A stretch of 19,530 nucleotides of DNA from Mycogone perniciosa. Its lineage: Eukaryota > Ascomycota > Sordariomycetes > Hypocreales > Hypocreaceae. Positions 1-8,703 of this stretch are shown piece by piece. Each line of letters begins with the position of its first letter. The first letter of the stretch is position 1. The position numbers were made by a program, and so were the translations under genes. The stretch spans positions 1-19,530 of the forward strand of contig JAOALB010000315.1 in assembly GCA_025331125.1 (NCBI GenBank). The letters are read 5' to 3'. The notes below the pieces were generated by a model. It was not told the origin of the DNA. It made no database searches and was given only the letters and a program-made list of their open reading frames with translations.

Positions 1-375
1 CGAGCTACCAAAGCTAGGAGGAATTCCAGAGGGAGGAAGCGAACATGGGAAACGCCGCTGAGCCCAGATAAACGTCGTAAAGTGTAACATAATTTCTTTC
101 AGCCACTCCAAAAGCCCCTGGTCTGGAGGAGACGGTGCCTTTACTGATAGTTTTTAAAGGTAGATGTAAAGCTGTGGAGTTCGTAGCCAGGGAAGCCAAA
201 AAAACGTGATTGTTGAGTAAATAGAATCACCAGACTAGCTTGTTTTCGCATCCTGTGTCTGAAAATAGCCGCTGTGCGAAGTACACAAAACCCATAAAAA
301 TCGCCAACTCGACAGAGCGAGTGCTCACCCCGCCACTCAGGCCGACTGTCGTGTCGGAGCAATATTCCCCACTTT

Positions 376-412
376 GGCCCAGTCCAGGTTAGGGCAGGAC
401 CCGGACTCGGCC
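376..412. repeat. Imperfect inverted repeat, 14-bp arms
   Basis: Arms at 376-389 and 399-412 pair at 12 of 14 positions across a 9-nt loop (ggcccagtccaggt against acccggactcggcc). The hairpin is GC-rich in an otherwise AT-leaning spacer. Its function is unknown; it could be a transposon end or a binding site. Confidence 0.55.
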
Positions 413-1543
413 GGTTTTTACGCCGGTAAGCTTGAAATGTGCGTTTAAACATAGGCCATGTTAGCTATAATTAGAGATGCAGGTCTATATATAAAATAGC
501 AATAAGGTATTCTGGGTGAAACTTGTATTTAGAAATGCTAGAGTCCGAGATAACCCTCTTCCATTACTGAGGATATGCCATCAACCCCCCCCAAATACTA
601 ATCTACTGTATAATGGCCAGGACCATCCAAGAGTTCTACCTCGTACCTCTCGACCACAAGAACTCGATGTTGGACAGTTTGCTAAATCCGGTGTTGCCGC
701 TTTTGTTTCTCCCCTGTCTTATGGAGCAATTTCTTTGTGAGATTCGGGAAATTCTCGCTGTAGTCAAGATGGCCCGAAGCTGGGAATACCGAATCTCAGC
801 CGCCTTGTTACCAAATGGGGTGGAAGACGACCCAGGTCAATGTAGATCGAGATTGTCGTGACCCATGTCGTCTAACCCTCACACCCATGGTGGTGTGTAC
901 ATGGTCTGTACGTACCTGGGGTATAATTGGCACGGTACCTGCATAAGCGATGGTGGAAGGAGAACTGGGCACTTCGGGCCCTGCAAATTGCTCTGTTAGA
1001 GATCTGCCACTGGCTCCGCTGTGATACGAACGACACCCTCGATCGAACAGGATGTTCTGTACACCCTACCAGCGAGAGCACCCCTGCCTTGTGGTGCGCG
1101 TCGAACTACAGTACCCGCCAAGTGCCAAGCCGGAAGTACTAGAATGCCTATGACCTTTCGAAGGAAGCCGCCTTGCAGGCTCATGATCAGGTACCTGATG
1201 AGCATGCTGCATTAGGGTTGCGTCGTGCTCTAACCCCCTGCATTAGAGCGGGTTGCCTTACTCCGACTACCCAACTCAGTCGCATCGCAAAGGGAATCGG
1301 GAGGGAAGTGCGAAGTACGGACCAACACACACTCACTCACACACACCCACACGAAAAAGGAGAGAGGCAGATCGTGACTTGAAGTCACTGTGATTCTGTC
1401 TGTGTACATTAGTTTTGCCGTTGATTCCCTGCAATAATGCATGCTGCATGCGCATTTGGGGCAGCCCGGATATTCCGTCTGCTCGCCAAGTATGCTGTAT
1501 GAAACTATTACCACTAACTAGCAGTGTGTCCATGAATTATGAA

Positions 1544-1569
1544 GTTGAATTTCTACGGTGAAATTCAAC
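1544..1569. repeat. Perfect 10-bp inverted repeat
   Basis: Arms gttgaatttc (1544-1553) and gaaattcaac (1560-1569) are perfectly complementary around a 6-nt loop. No adjacent gene end makes it an obvious terminator. Its role is unknown. Confidence 0.6.
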
Positions 1570-1649
1570 CCGTATCCTATGAATATTTCCTAGTTAAGAA
1601 ATAAGTGGACCCACTATTATCTCGGCCAATAGGATAAGCTTGATAAGAT

Positions 1650-2115
1650 TTTGCTCTCACAACAAACCTAATTTCCCGAGCGTGGATTGGTCAGTCTCAG
1701 TTAGGCTTATCTTCCCTGAAATAGTTAGCGGGAGTTTCGGCGCAGGCACACCAAAGCCAATGGGTGCAATGGTGGGCCATCCCGTCCTACACATAATAGC
1801 TCATCCAATCGTTGAATCTATCCAAAAGGGTTTAGTTTTGCCTTCGTGGCGCTCCTCAATTCTAGCTCTCCCGATTGCAGACAGCTCACCCACTTTTAGC
1901 CGTACTTCCTACACACCACCCATCACTGTAGGCGTTTAGACTGGCCCAGAGGCAGGCACCTACCATTCAGCCCGAAGCAGTTCTGAATTGGCACTTGGCA
2001 TTACGCTTGGGCATTTCCTCTTTGATTAGTGATGGTCTCGACGTCTGGAGAATTAAATACTCCATACCGGTGCCCAAGGCCCAGGCCTGACTCAGATGCC
2101 TCTAGGATAGCCTTA
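1650..2115 (-). pseudogene. Possible decayed gene, unidentified product
   Basis: The minus strand reads as two protein-like blocks. The upstream block, about 2100-1975, is open and ends in a TGA just before a GTAGGT donor-like site. The downstream block, about 1910-1660, is open except for one TGA after the peptide WIDSTIG and lies in another frame. A CTACAG acceptor-like site sits between them, so a short intron could join the blocks. I recognise no family. The stops and the lack of a clear start argue for a relic, or for chance; plus-strand ORFs in the same place look less protein-like. Confidence 0.25.
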
Positions 2116-2284
2116 AGATCTTGACGGCTATTCAATCTCATTTATCAGGAAAGGTACTATCGTTCATCAGAGCGCACATAAACGCTCATGATGTTTGAAC
2201 TATACAGTGCACAAGGTAGGCCACTCAGCATTTATCAATTCCTTGCTGCTCTCTATTTTCTATCCAAATCAGGTGCAAGTTTGA

Positions 2285-2806
2285 CTGATCGAAGCGGCGG
2301 CAGAAGATCAAAAGCTGGCCAGATGGGTCAGAAGACAAAAATACCAGTATCTAAAGAGAGAACTCGGGAGAGATTCTGCCCAATTCCAGCGGCTAGTCTA
2401 GCTTTCAGAAGCTAGTGTGAACCAAATCCTGACAAGGAAGCTTGAGGAGCTCCAGCAAAAGTTTACAGAAGCCACGAGTTTATACAAGCTCGGGCAGAAG
2501 GAAATCGAAGAGCTTCTTGACTCTAAAAACGCCCTCGAGAACGAGTTTGGAGAACTACAGGCGGCGTATGAATCTGCGCGGAAGGACATCGACGAGCTTC
2601 ATGCACACAATGCGAATTTGCAGCACGAATTTGCCAGAGCACTACAGGAAGCCAACTCGCGTCACCAGATCGACTTGAACAACCTCGCCATTCTTAATGG
2701 CTAGTACCAGACTGACTTGAACAACCTTGCCATCCTTAATGACCAGTACCAGCAAGAGCTTGAACAAGTTAAAAGCCAGCTTGCAAAAGCACTTGCTAGA
2801 GCATGA
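2285..2806 (+). pseudogene. Broken coiled-coil protein gene (two in-frame TAG codons)
   Basis: One reading frame runs from 2285 to a TGA at 2804-2806. It is interrupted by TAG at 2399-2401 and at 2702-2704, and preceded by TGA at 2282-2284. The first part (about 38 residues) is charged and helical, with the motif LARWVRRQKYQYLKREL. The middle (about 2402-2701) is a heptad-patterned coiled coil rich in E, L, Q and A. The end carries a 14-residue tandem repeat (DLNNLAILN core) with a 42-bp period. In the first repeat copy the TAG stands where the second copy has CAG, so it is a Gln-to-stop change. The 2399 TAG also fits CAG (Val-Gln-Leu). No good upstream ATG exists in frame. An intron hiding the first TAG is conceivable (ttcag precedes 2409) but would remove coding-like sequence. 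I do not recognise the family. Confidence 0.6.
2672..2755 (+). repeat. 42-bp tandem duplication, two copies
   Basis: The sequence starting gacttgaacaacct at 2672 recurs at 2714 with a few substitutions (cctcgccattctt against ccttgccatcctt). It encodes two consecutive 14-residue (two-heptad) units of the coiled coil. The copies differ at the TAG/CAG codon, which makes the upstream nonsense codon directly visible. Confidence 0.75.
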
Positions 2807-2967
2807 TAACTCTGCACCTGGGCTGAATGCAATCTTTGCTAATAGGAGTTTTCGAGCTGTGTTTTCAATTATAACTAATCTGGCATATCTATCCTGATCG
2901 TCTGATTAGTTTTATACTTAATTATGAGTAGAACCTAATCGACTAGTTACTGTGCTCCTATAGCCTT

Positions 2968-2982
2968 TGCTGTGTGTGTGTG
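2968..2982. repeat. Short GT microsatellite
   Basis: A run of about six GT dinucleotides in the spacer between the coiled-coil relic and the hAT relic. The spacer 2807-3279 otherwise holds only short ORFs without recognisable domains. Confidence 0.6.
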
Positions 2983-3279
2983 ACTCTTGTATCGAAAGGT
3001 CTGGAGGCAAGAGACTGTAAGGATTCAACTCCAGATTGGGTCAGCTTCCGGAGGGCAATCCCGAATCCACCGTAGAAGAGGAGGATAACCCCAAAAAAGA
3101 CAAATCTCATCTTTCCAGGTCGATAAGTGTTGTTTATTGGATACACAAGCTTGATTATCTGCACTATATTAACAATGATCTTCTCCCTGGTGACCATGAA
3201 AGAATACCTCGGCACTATTAATGAGAAGTACAGTGACCCCTTTCCAGGCAACCAGGCAGGGGTAACTGAGGAAGACAAC

Positions 3280-3735
3280 CTGCGCCTCATAATGCGACCT
3301 ATACGGCCCTTCCACAAGGGACTTTGCAGTCTAGATCCATTCTAGGCGATCTGCTCACATATCTTCAAAGTATCCTCAACGATACGCTAGATGAAGCGCG
3401 ACGGCCGCATAATAGAGCGGTGTCTCATCAAGCCGCGAGTAGTACTCATCAAGTTTCTTCTAGCAGGGATTAATATTAGCCTTGAAGTGCTCAGGGTCGG
3501 GATATCGATGAGCAGCGGCTTTATATACCTCCATGTTATTAAGCAGGTACATGCTTTAATATAGCCGCGCTTTCGCATCCGCTGTCGACGGTCACCTTTG
3601 AGGGTAATTAAGACGTGCTCAAAATGTTGGAGGACCTCGTTAAAAAGAGTGATAATATTCCAATCCCTCTCATCGAGTTTGTTGTCATCCCTACGGCAAA
3701 GTGGCATTTCATATATAAACCTCGGGAACACGTAG
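3280..3735 (-). pseudogene. hAT-superfamily transposase relic
   Basis: Read on the minus strand, the first block (about 3735-3580) contains NKLDERDWNIITLFNEVL followed by FEHVLITLKGD, the central region of fungal hAT transposases (DW...L..F...T..L.GD). After a frame change the second block (about 3570-3280) contains NNMEVYKAAAHRYPDPEHF, then KKLDEYYSRLDETPLYYAA and AYR-x-GYFE. This matches the conserved hAT segment of the form KLDeYYsllDeTPvYYAAlaLhPayRW-YFe. In-frame stops lie at 3460-3462, 3376-3378, 3355-3357 and 3331-3333. At least three stand where the family has Trp, consistent with G-to-A changes. The N-terminal BED/catalytic part and the C-terminal dimerisation domain are absent, and no terminal inverted repeats or 8-bp duplications were found. 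It is a truncated, frameshifted, non-functional fragment. Confidence 0.8.
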
Positions 3736-5329
3736 AATTAAGGAATGCAAGACAGGACAGACAGAAGACGGATACCGCATGGGCTGCAAGGAGATATGGC
3801 TAACTTGAGAAGCACACATGTACACCAGCTAAAGTTGTCCTTTCGGCTTAGCCGCCGGGAGTTAATGAATTGTATTGCATTGTATTGTACATACTTAGAT
3901 GTCCCTCCAAAATTACTGCCCTCGAGCATCCAGCCGACTCGTGACAGAGCGGGGCCACGACATTGTCTGGAGGTATTAGAGTGTGCACCTCGTCGACCCA
4001 ATCATAACACGGCATTGAGGAGTAGGGCGGGCCGACGAGCTAAGTCACTTACCCCGATCCATGTACTCGTGGTTGAAGAGCTGTCCAGTGCGGGGAAAGG
4101 GAATCAATACATAATACGGAGTACTGTTAGATATAATCTTTGTTTACTATGTGCGTAAATACATACAGAGTAACTCTACTTTTTGTGCATATCATACAAC
4201 GGTCAATCCAACAATTAAGAGTCTTGTTTTGTTAGATACTGCCTTATGCAGTATGGGGCGTATGCCGAGCTTGGGGTGTACATAATACAGAAGTGACCCA
4301 CCTAAGGAAAAGGGGGCTGGAGGGAGAAAAGCTTCCTGACGAGAGGAACAGAACAGTCAACTAAGCATGATGATAATACAATCACCCCATTATGCTGCAA
4401 TAGCCACTCCCGTGCATCTAACAAGTACATACGAAGTACACAGCAGGCTTACTTGAGACTGATTCATCCATCTGAGATGGTGAAGCCCACTAGACCGCTA
4501 CGGCCTGAATTGGGGCTGGAAATGAGGCCATAATTAGAGCGACAGAATGAGTGGATGTGTACATACATAGAGTAAAAATATTGCTGTTTTTGTAGCATAA
4601 TCAATAACAAAGCCGCGCTTCACTACAGGGTCTTTCTGTTGGTTATCGATGAATCAAGAACAAAAGGGGAGCATACGGACCACTCAACTTGTTTGCCAAT
4701 CCCTACATGCATGACTGTGGCCACAGCCGGGGCAAACTCCGTGGTACTCCGTACATGCCACAGCATCACCAAGCCTACAACCCCGCATGTCGGATTTTAA
4801 TTGGCTACGGAGTACTCTGAAGAAAATTAGGTACCCTCCACTGCTGTCCCTAAAATTAGAGGCGTCCAATCAAAAGACAACTCAGGGCCAGTGAACGAAG
4901 GTGCGCTAACTACCTAACAGGGTACAGTCTCGTTGATGGAGGCAAACCCTGTGGTTTGACCAATTAGGAAATCAGCTAAATAAGATACATCACTACTTGT
5001 ACGAAGTACCTCCCTAGTAAGATACGAAGTACAGAGGTCACTATTAGTTAGTAATATACAGCCTTTGTTGCTAAGTAGTGTTAAGCACCATCCGTACTTG
5101 GTTATTAGTGGGGTGGACGCTACCATTCTCTGTCTTGTCAACGCAAGAAGATACAAAAGCATTGATCCGTACCATTCTGCGTGAAACCTCAAACCATTTT
5201 TTAACTTGCTTTTTGCATGTTTTCCGACCAAGCTGAAAACCAGCGCCCAACACCCTCTCAGGTTACTTGGCCCGATACTTGGAGAACTTCAACCGTGAAG
5301 GACTTCACTGCAACAGCCTTCGTAGCAAA
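3736..5329. other. Spacer rich in TACGGAGTAC/TACGAAGTAC decamers
   Basis: No gene is supported. A 137-codon frame from an ATG at 3745 has no domain-like content and overlaps low-complexity sequence near 3870-3890. Decamers TACGGAGTAC lie at 4115, 4744 (reverse) and 4806, and TACGAAGTAC at 4430, 5000 and 5023. The last few hundred bases presumably contain the promoter and leader of the kinase-like gene. An alternative ATG at 5217 opens a different frame that runs into that gene. Confidence 0.5.
4115..5032. repeat. Cluster of TACGRAGTAC decamers
   Basis: Six near-palindromic decamers occur within about 920 bp: TACGGAGTAC at 4115-4124 and 4806-4815, its reverse complement at 4744-4753, and TACGAAGTAC at 4430-4439, 5000-5009 and 5023-5032. 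Further copies or nonamers lie at 11297, 11310 and 16777 (reverse). This is far above chance for a 10-mer. They may be remnants of small repeat elements or binding sites; function is not shown by sequence alone. Confidence 0.7.
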
Positions 5330-6427
5330 ATGCCTACCTACAAGTCCCTCAGCGAGTGGGATAATCCTCCCGATCCCAACCGCCCAGCACTCCCTTACTG
5401 CAGCAACCTCACACTGTCGATCCGGCCACACATGCCGCCAAAGCCATATGGAAATGGATATTACGAAGACTCATGGCCTCAACAAGTCGAATACGAAGAC
5501 CTGGTCAACTGGTTCCCAACTGAATGGTGCCTCCAACGTCAGGTCCAAGTGGCAACGCCCCATTCAGACACAACAGTCCACAACCTTCACATCATCGACA
5601 CCATCGCTTGCGAAGATGGGCGTGGCGCTCAGCTCGTGCATTGCTATCTCGACGAAGATAAGGAGCAGGCATACGTAGCAAAAATCTACGACCCTCTTTA
5701 CTACTCCTACATTGATAAGGAAACTGAGCTCCCTGTTGATGTTGTGTGGGAAGCGGGCCATGACTACAGTCGGGAAGCGGCCGCATACGAGCAGTTGAAG
5801 CGTTCCAATATGGACGGCAAGTTTGCGCCAAAATATTTTGGGTCTTGGACTTTCAATATGAGCATTTCTGGTGCCGAGAGATCGATCCCTATGATACTCA
5901 TAGAATGGGTCCCAGGTAACAGCATGTGGTCCCTATTACAGAACCCCAAATCTCTTCATCTTACCTCGAAAGCGCGATTGGAGATTTTTGCGCAAGTTTT
6001 ACAGGTCTACACTACTGTGCTTTTTCACCAAGTAGAACAAAACGACTTTGCTCCGAGGAACGTCATCCTTGTCGGACTAGACTTTGAGGCCCAAACGGTC
6101 GATAGGGTCCTTTTGATCGATTTCAACAGATCTATTGTCTTCACCGAGCCGAACTGCAAAGTTGTGAACTATTCCACGCGTCTTCCTATGAGCCCTCGAT
6201 TTCACTTTTGGGATGGATGCCCCTACCAATTTTCTACTTGGGTCCCTCAACCACAGTGTTCGGAAGAGAAGTTCTTCAAGGGATGGCTCAAGTCTCGGTG
6301 GGAGAATCCCAAGGAATTCAGTGGACCTCAGGAGTTCATGAAAGAATTTCAAGACTTTGATGAGCCTGTAGAGATGGCTGAGCCAGAGCAGGACCACAAG
6401 CTGCCAATACTATACGATAGTTGCTGA
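5330..6427 (+). CDS. Protein-kinase-like (PKL) fold protein
   Basis: An intronless 365-residue protein. I start it at the ATG at 5330 (context caaaATG); the open frame continues upstream to about 5237 without another ATG. Kinase-fold landmarks appear in order: beta-3 lysine in AYVAKIYD (K118), helix-C glutamate in SREAAAYEQL (E149), hinge-like MILIEWVPG (188-196), catalytic-loop-like QNDFAPRNVIL (D239, N244), and a metal-binding DFG equivalent, LLIDFNRS (D264), with Asn in place of Gly. The HxD histidine is replaced (Q-N-D). The C-terminal part (about 290-345) is Trp/Phe-rich and the tail is acidic. Such proteins form large expanded families in filamentous ascomycetes and are usually annotated as protein-kinase-like or aminoglycoside-phosphotransferase-like. 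The catalytic Lys, Asp and Asn are all present, so phosphotransfer is plausible, but the substrate is unknown. No neighbour suggests a pathway. Confidence 0.85.
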   Translation: MPTYKSLSEWDNPPDPNRPALPYCSNLTLSIRPHMPPKPYGNGYYEDSWPQQVEYEDLVNWFPTEWCLQRQVQVATPHSDTTVHNLHIIDTIACEDGRGAQLVHCYLDEDKEQAYVAKIYDPLYYSYIDKETELPVDVVWEAGHDYSREAAAYEQLKRSNMDGKFAPKYFGSWTFNMSISGAERSIPMILIEWVPGNSMWSLLQNPKSLHLTSKARLEIFAQVLQVYTTVLFHQVEQNDFAPRNVILVGLDFEAQTVDRVLLIDFNRSIVFTEPNCKVVNYSTRLPMSPRFHFWDGCPYQFSTWVPQPQCSEEKFFKGWLKSRWENPKEFSGPQEFMKEFQDFDEPVEMAEPEQDHKLPILYDSC

Positions 6428-6756
6428 TTTTAGTGTACAAAAGCTGGAAGTAGGATCAGATAGCAGTGGAATTAGCCTGTTTGTCTTAGGAGCGAGATAG
6501 CATGGCAAATCGCATTAGAGCACAGGGACGGCTTGTACCTGAAGAATGAACAGTAGATTGTCCCATGATCAATACTCCTTGAGATTATGGACTATTTGGT
6601 ACACAAAAAGTATTGATTATTGACTACCTTGAAGAAATTACTACCTGCATCTAGATACTGGCATCACCGAGACGAGTTGGGTAGTATAGGGCCAACTTCC
6701 CGGAGCATTACTGTTCGACCATCTATTACATTTTATCTCCGCTGCGGGAAGTGCCG
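6428..6756. other. 3' flank of the kinase-like gene
   Basis: AT-rich sequence following the TGA at 6425-6427. I see no ORF, repeat or RNA gene here, only probable 3' untranslated sequence and spacer. Confidence 0.5.
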
Positions 6757-7292
6757 TGTCATACAATTGGATTTTACAGGTGCTCCATGTGGAGCATGAG
6801 CAGTAAACATGGCAGACTACCGAAAGGAGGACGAAAGGACACGCTCATAGCGGGAATGCAAGAGACGTGCGAATGTCCGAGATTAATGGAGGAGAAAATA
6901 CACCAGGACGGCTCTCAATACACCCATCAACATGACGAGGGGCTTTCCGTTGGTTTCTCTTGCATGTCGCGCTGCCATGGCTGCGGTCTTTTAGTCGACT
7001 AATTCTCATCGTCGATCGGTAGATGTCAGGAGGCAACGGAAGATCTCGGAGGAAGGACGGCCTTGAGAGGTCTGAAGGACCCAGGGAGGGGCGACCTTTA
7101 AGGAAGTGGTCCCCGAGCCGTGTGTGTGCCGCCCTAGGAAACCCGAGTATAAGAGTATATAACAGAGTCCCCTCTTCCTCCTAGGAAGAAGGGGCAGAGA
7201 TCAATACAGTCGCTACTCACGTGCCTGCTTCCTGCCTTCTGCTAGCCCCCAGACTCTATCACTCTTTTCTTGTGTTTCCCCCGTTCTTGACA
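6757..7292 (+). mobile_element. LTR-like segment (possible solo LTR)
   Basis: The 536-bp interval begins TGTCA and ends TGACA, the short inverted ends typical of retrotransposon LTRs. Inside, a TATA-like gagtatataacagag (about 7152) is followed by CT-rich sequence and AATACAGTC (about 7203), which resembles the U3-R-U5 order. No 5-bp target duplication is visible (tgccg before, ttatt after), and no gag, pol or second LTR occurs in the window. The sequence after 7292 (ttatttatccaacttgggg) could be the start of an internal region. The boundaries and the whole call are tentative; a decayed promoter is the alternative. Confidence 0.35.
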
Positions 7293-8703
7293 TTATTTAT
7301 CCAACTTGGGGCTATCATGAGGTGATCTTGCTGTAGTGCAATTGAGCCACAGTTGATATCTACTCTTTCGCTTTCGTGATGATGCTATCACTATAGCACT
7401 CTGTTCATTTTGAAGAGGTCGAGGAGTGTGAATTGCATTCCTATTATGATACCAATGTTCCCAATAGTAAAAAGGCCTTCCTTTGCACATTGAAGCCATC
7501 CAAGCTGTACTTGGCTATTCCAACAATCCTCAAACCATCTGGGGCTAATTTCTACAAGGAGCCACCAATCATCAGGCGAGAGAGTATATTATGGCACGGT
7601 TCAGCATCCTCTCCAACGTGGTATTAGATTTGAAAGGCCTCAAGCCGTTTCCGTAATAAAATAGCACGTTATATGATGAGATATATAGAATGCCACCTCG
7701 TCTCGTTATCAACAAGAGCTCAAGCTCGCTGATGGACGCTTGATCAAATAATATATCGTCACTTAATACATCGTCACTGTCATCAGACCCTTGAATAGCC
7801 GCTTTAATCGCTCACTTCGTAATTTAAAAATATCATGAAGGGAAACAAAAGATCCCTTTCTCTTCCAATAACGAAGCTCGTTATTAATTGGGATAGCCTG
7901 GATTTGGGTCTTGATTTGATAGCTTTGTTTGATGAATTTGGTTGGGAGGCCACGCTATCTTCCCAGTGTCCATCTCAAGCTTAGACTTCTGTCACTATGT
8001 CATGTTGTTAATGATAATATAACCCACACTATCAGTTATAATTGCTGAGGTGTACACTTCACTCTTGTTGGCCTGGTATAGCGGTTGATACATGTTCCTC
8101 CTCGTGGTAGACTACGCAACGTTTGAGTAGTACCGTCGGGAATGGGAGACTCGCTCCTAAACTTCGACATGAAAAAACTTAAATGCCAAGGTGTGCACCG
8201 ACCACGCCACTGCCGCGTACTGTATTTCCATATTCAGAGGCCACAACACGAAATATGGGTTGATTCCACCTGTAATTCATATCAATCGATCTCCATGAGT
8301 GTATCTGTTTCTCGTTGCCCCCGCCACTGGCAGTTCCTCGGCCAGCCAATTTATAGTCTACGTCATTAATTTCCTCCTATCCATTATCCCGGTTAATTGA
8401 GTCTCCACATCCAAATCCACACTTATCCGACAGCTACCTATAGCGATCACACGAGACACATGCATGGACCTTCTTTACTTATGGAAAACAAGTACTATGG
8501 GGCCAGTATTCGTTGTAATAGCTGTAATAGAACCAATAGTGAGCCGTAGAAGAAGTGAAATGTAATCAGAGTCAGACGGAATTGAGGACACAAAAACAAA
8601 CTCCATTTTGTATTGGGTTTAAGCTGTTTAATGCAACTAAGCCACACAAAGAAAAGAAACAGGCACCCCAAGGGTCACATGGAGATGAAGGCAGGGTTCA
8701 CAG
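7293..8703. other. Spacer with fragmentary minus-strand coding-like traces
   Basis: No intact gene. Two minus-strand stretches read like protein without an ATG. At about 7585-7388 a frame of some 60 codons is open (SPDDWWLLVEISPRW...). At about 7955-7690 a frame containing NNELRYWKRKGSFVSLHDIF changes frame into an acidic stretch with GSDDSDDVLSDD. I recognise neither; the second could be the end of a decayed transposon or gene. A plus-strand frame at 8142-8369 has no domain content. 8370-8703 holds 3' flank of the minus-strand nuclease-like gene. Confidence 0.35.

Larger units (their letters stand above)
1..1640. other. Spacer without a supported gene
   Basis: Only short overlapping reading frames with no recognisable domain are present. 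Between about 595 and 1240 several plus-strand frames give short protein-like stretches (for example a frame open from 927 to a TAG near 1139 that resumes to 1380), but stops and frame changes interrupt them and none has a convincing start. Visible structure is limited to two inverted repeats (376-412 and 1544-1569, listed separately), a CA-rich patch near 1324-1352, and CGAAGTAC octamers at 277 and 1311. It is best read as intergenic DNA, possibly containing decayed coding sequence. Confidence 0.5.

Noticed and set aside
2188..2415. ATG ORF just upstream of the coiled-coil relic, with a possible 57-nt intron (2216-2272)
   Set aside because: Splicing keeps the wrong frame and runs to a stop at 2415, while the coiled-coil frame lies in another phase. 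It does not rescue the gene.
2958..3317. 119-codon minus-strand ORF with a hydrophobic stretch
   Set aside because: It has no ATG at its 5' end; its beginning is the wrong frame of the hAT relic, and the hydrophobic part has no further support.
3745..4158. 137-codon ATG ORF on the plus strand
   Set aside because: Composition is basic and irregular, it runs through low-complexity TTGTATTG sequence and decamer repeats, and it has no domain or promoter signal. A chance ORF is more likely.
5217..5678. ATG frame overlapping the start of the kinase-like gene
   Set aside because: It runs in a different frame through clearly kinase-coding sequence and ends inside it. It might contribute an upstream exon, but no convincing donor/acceptor pair was found.
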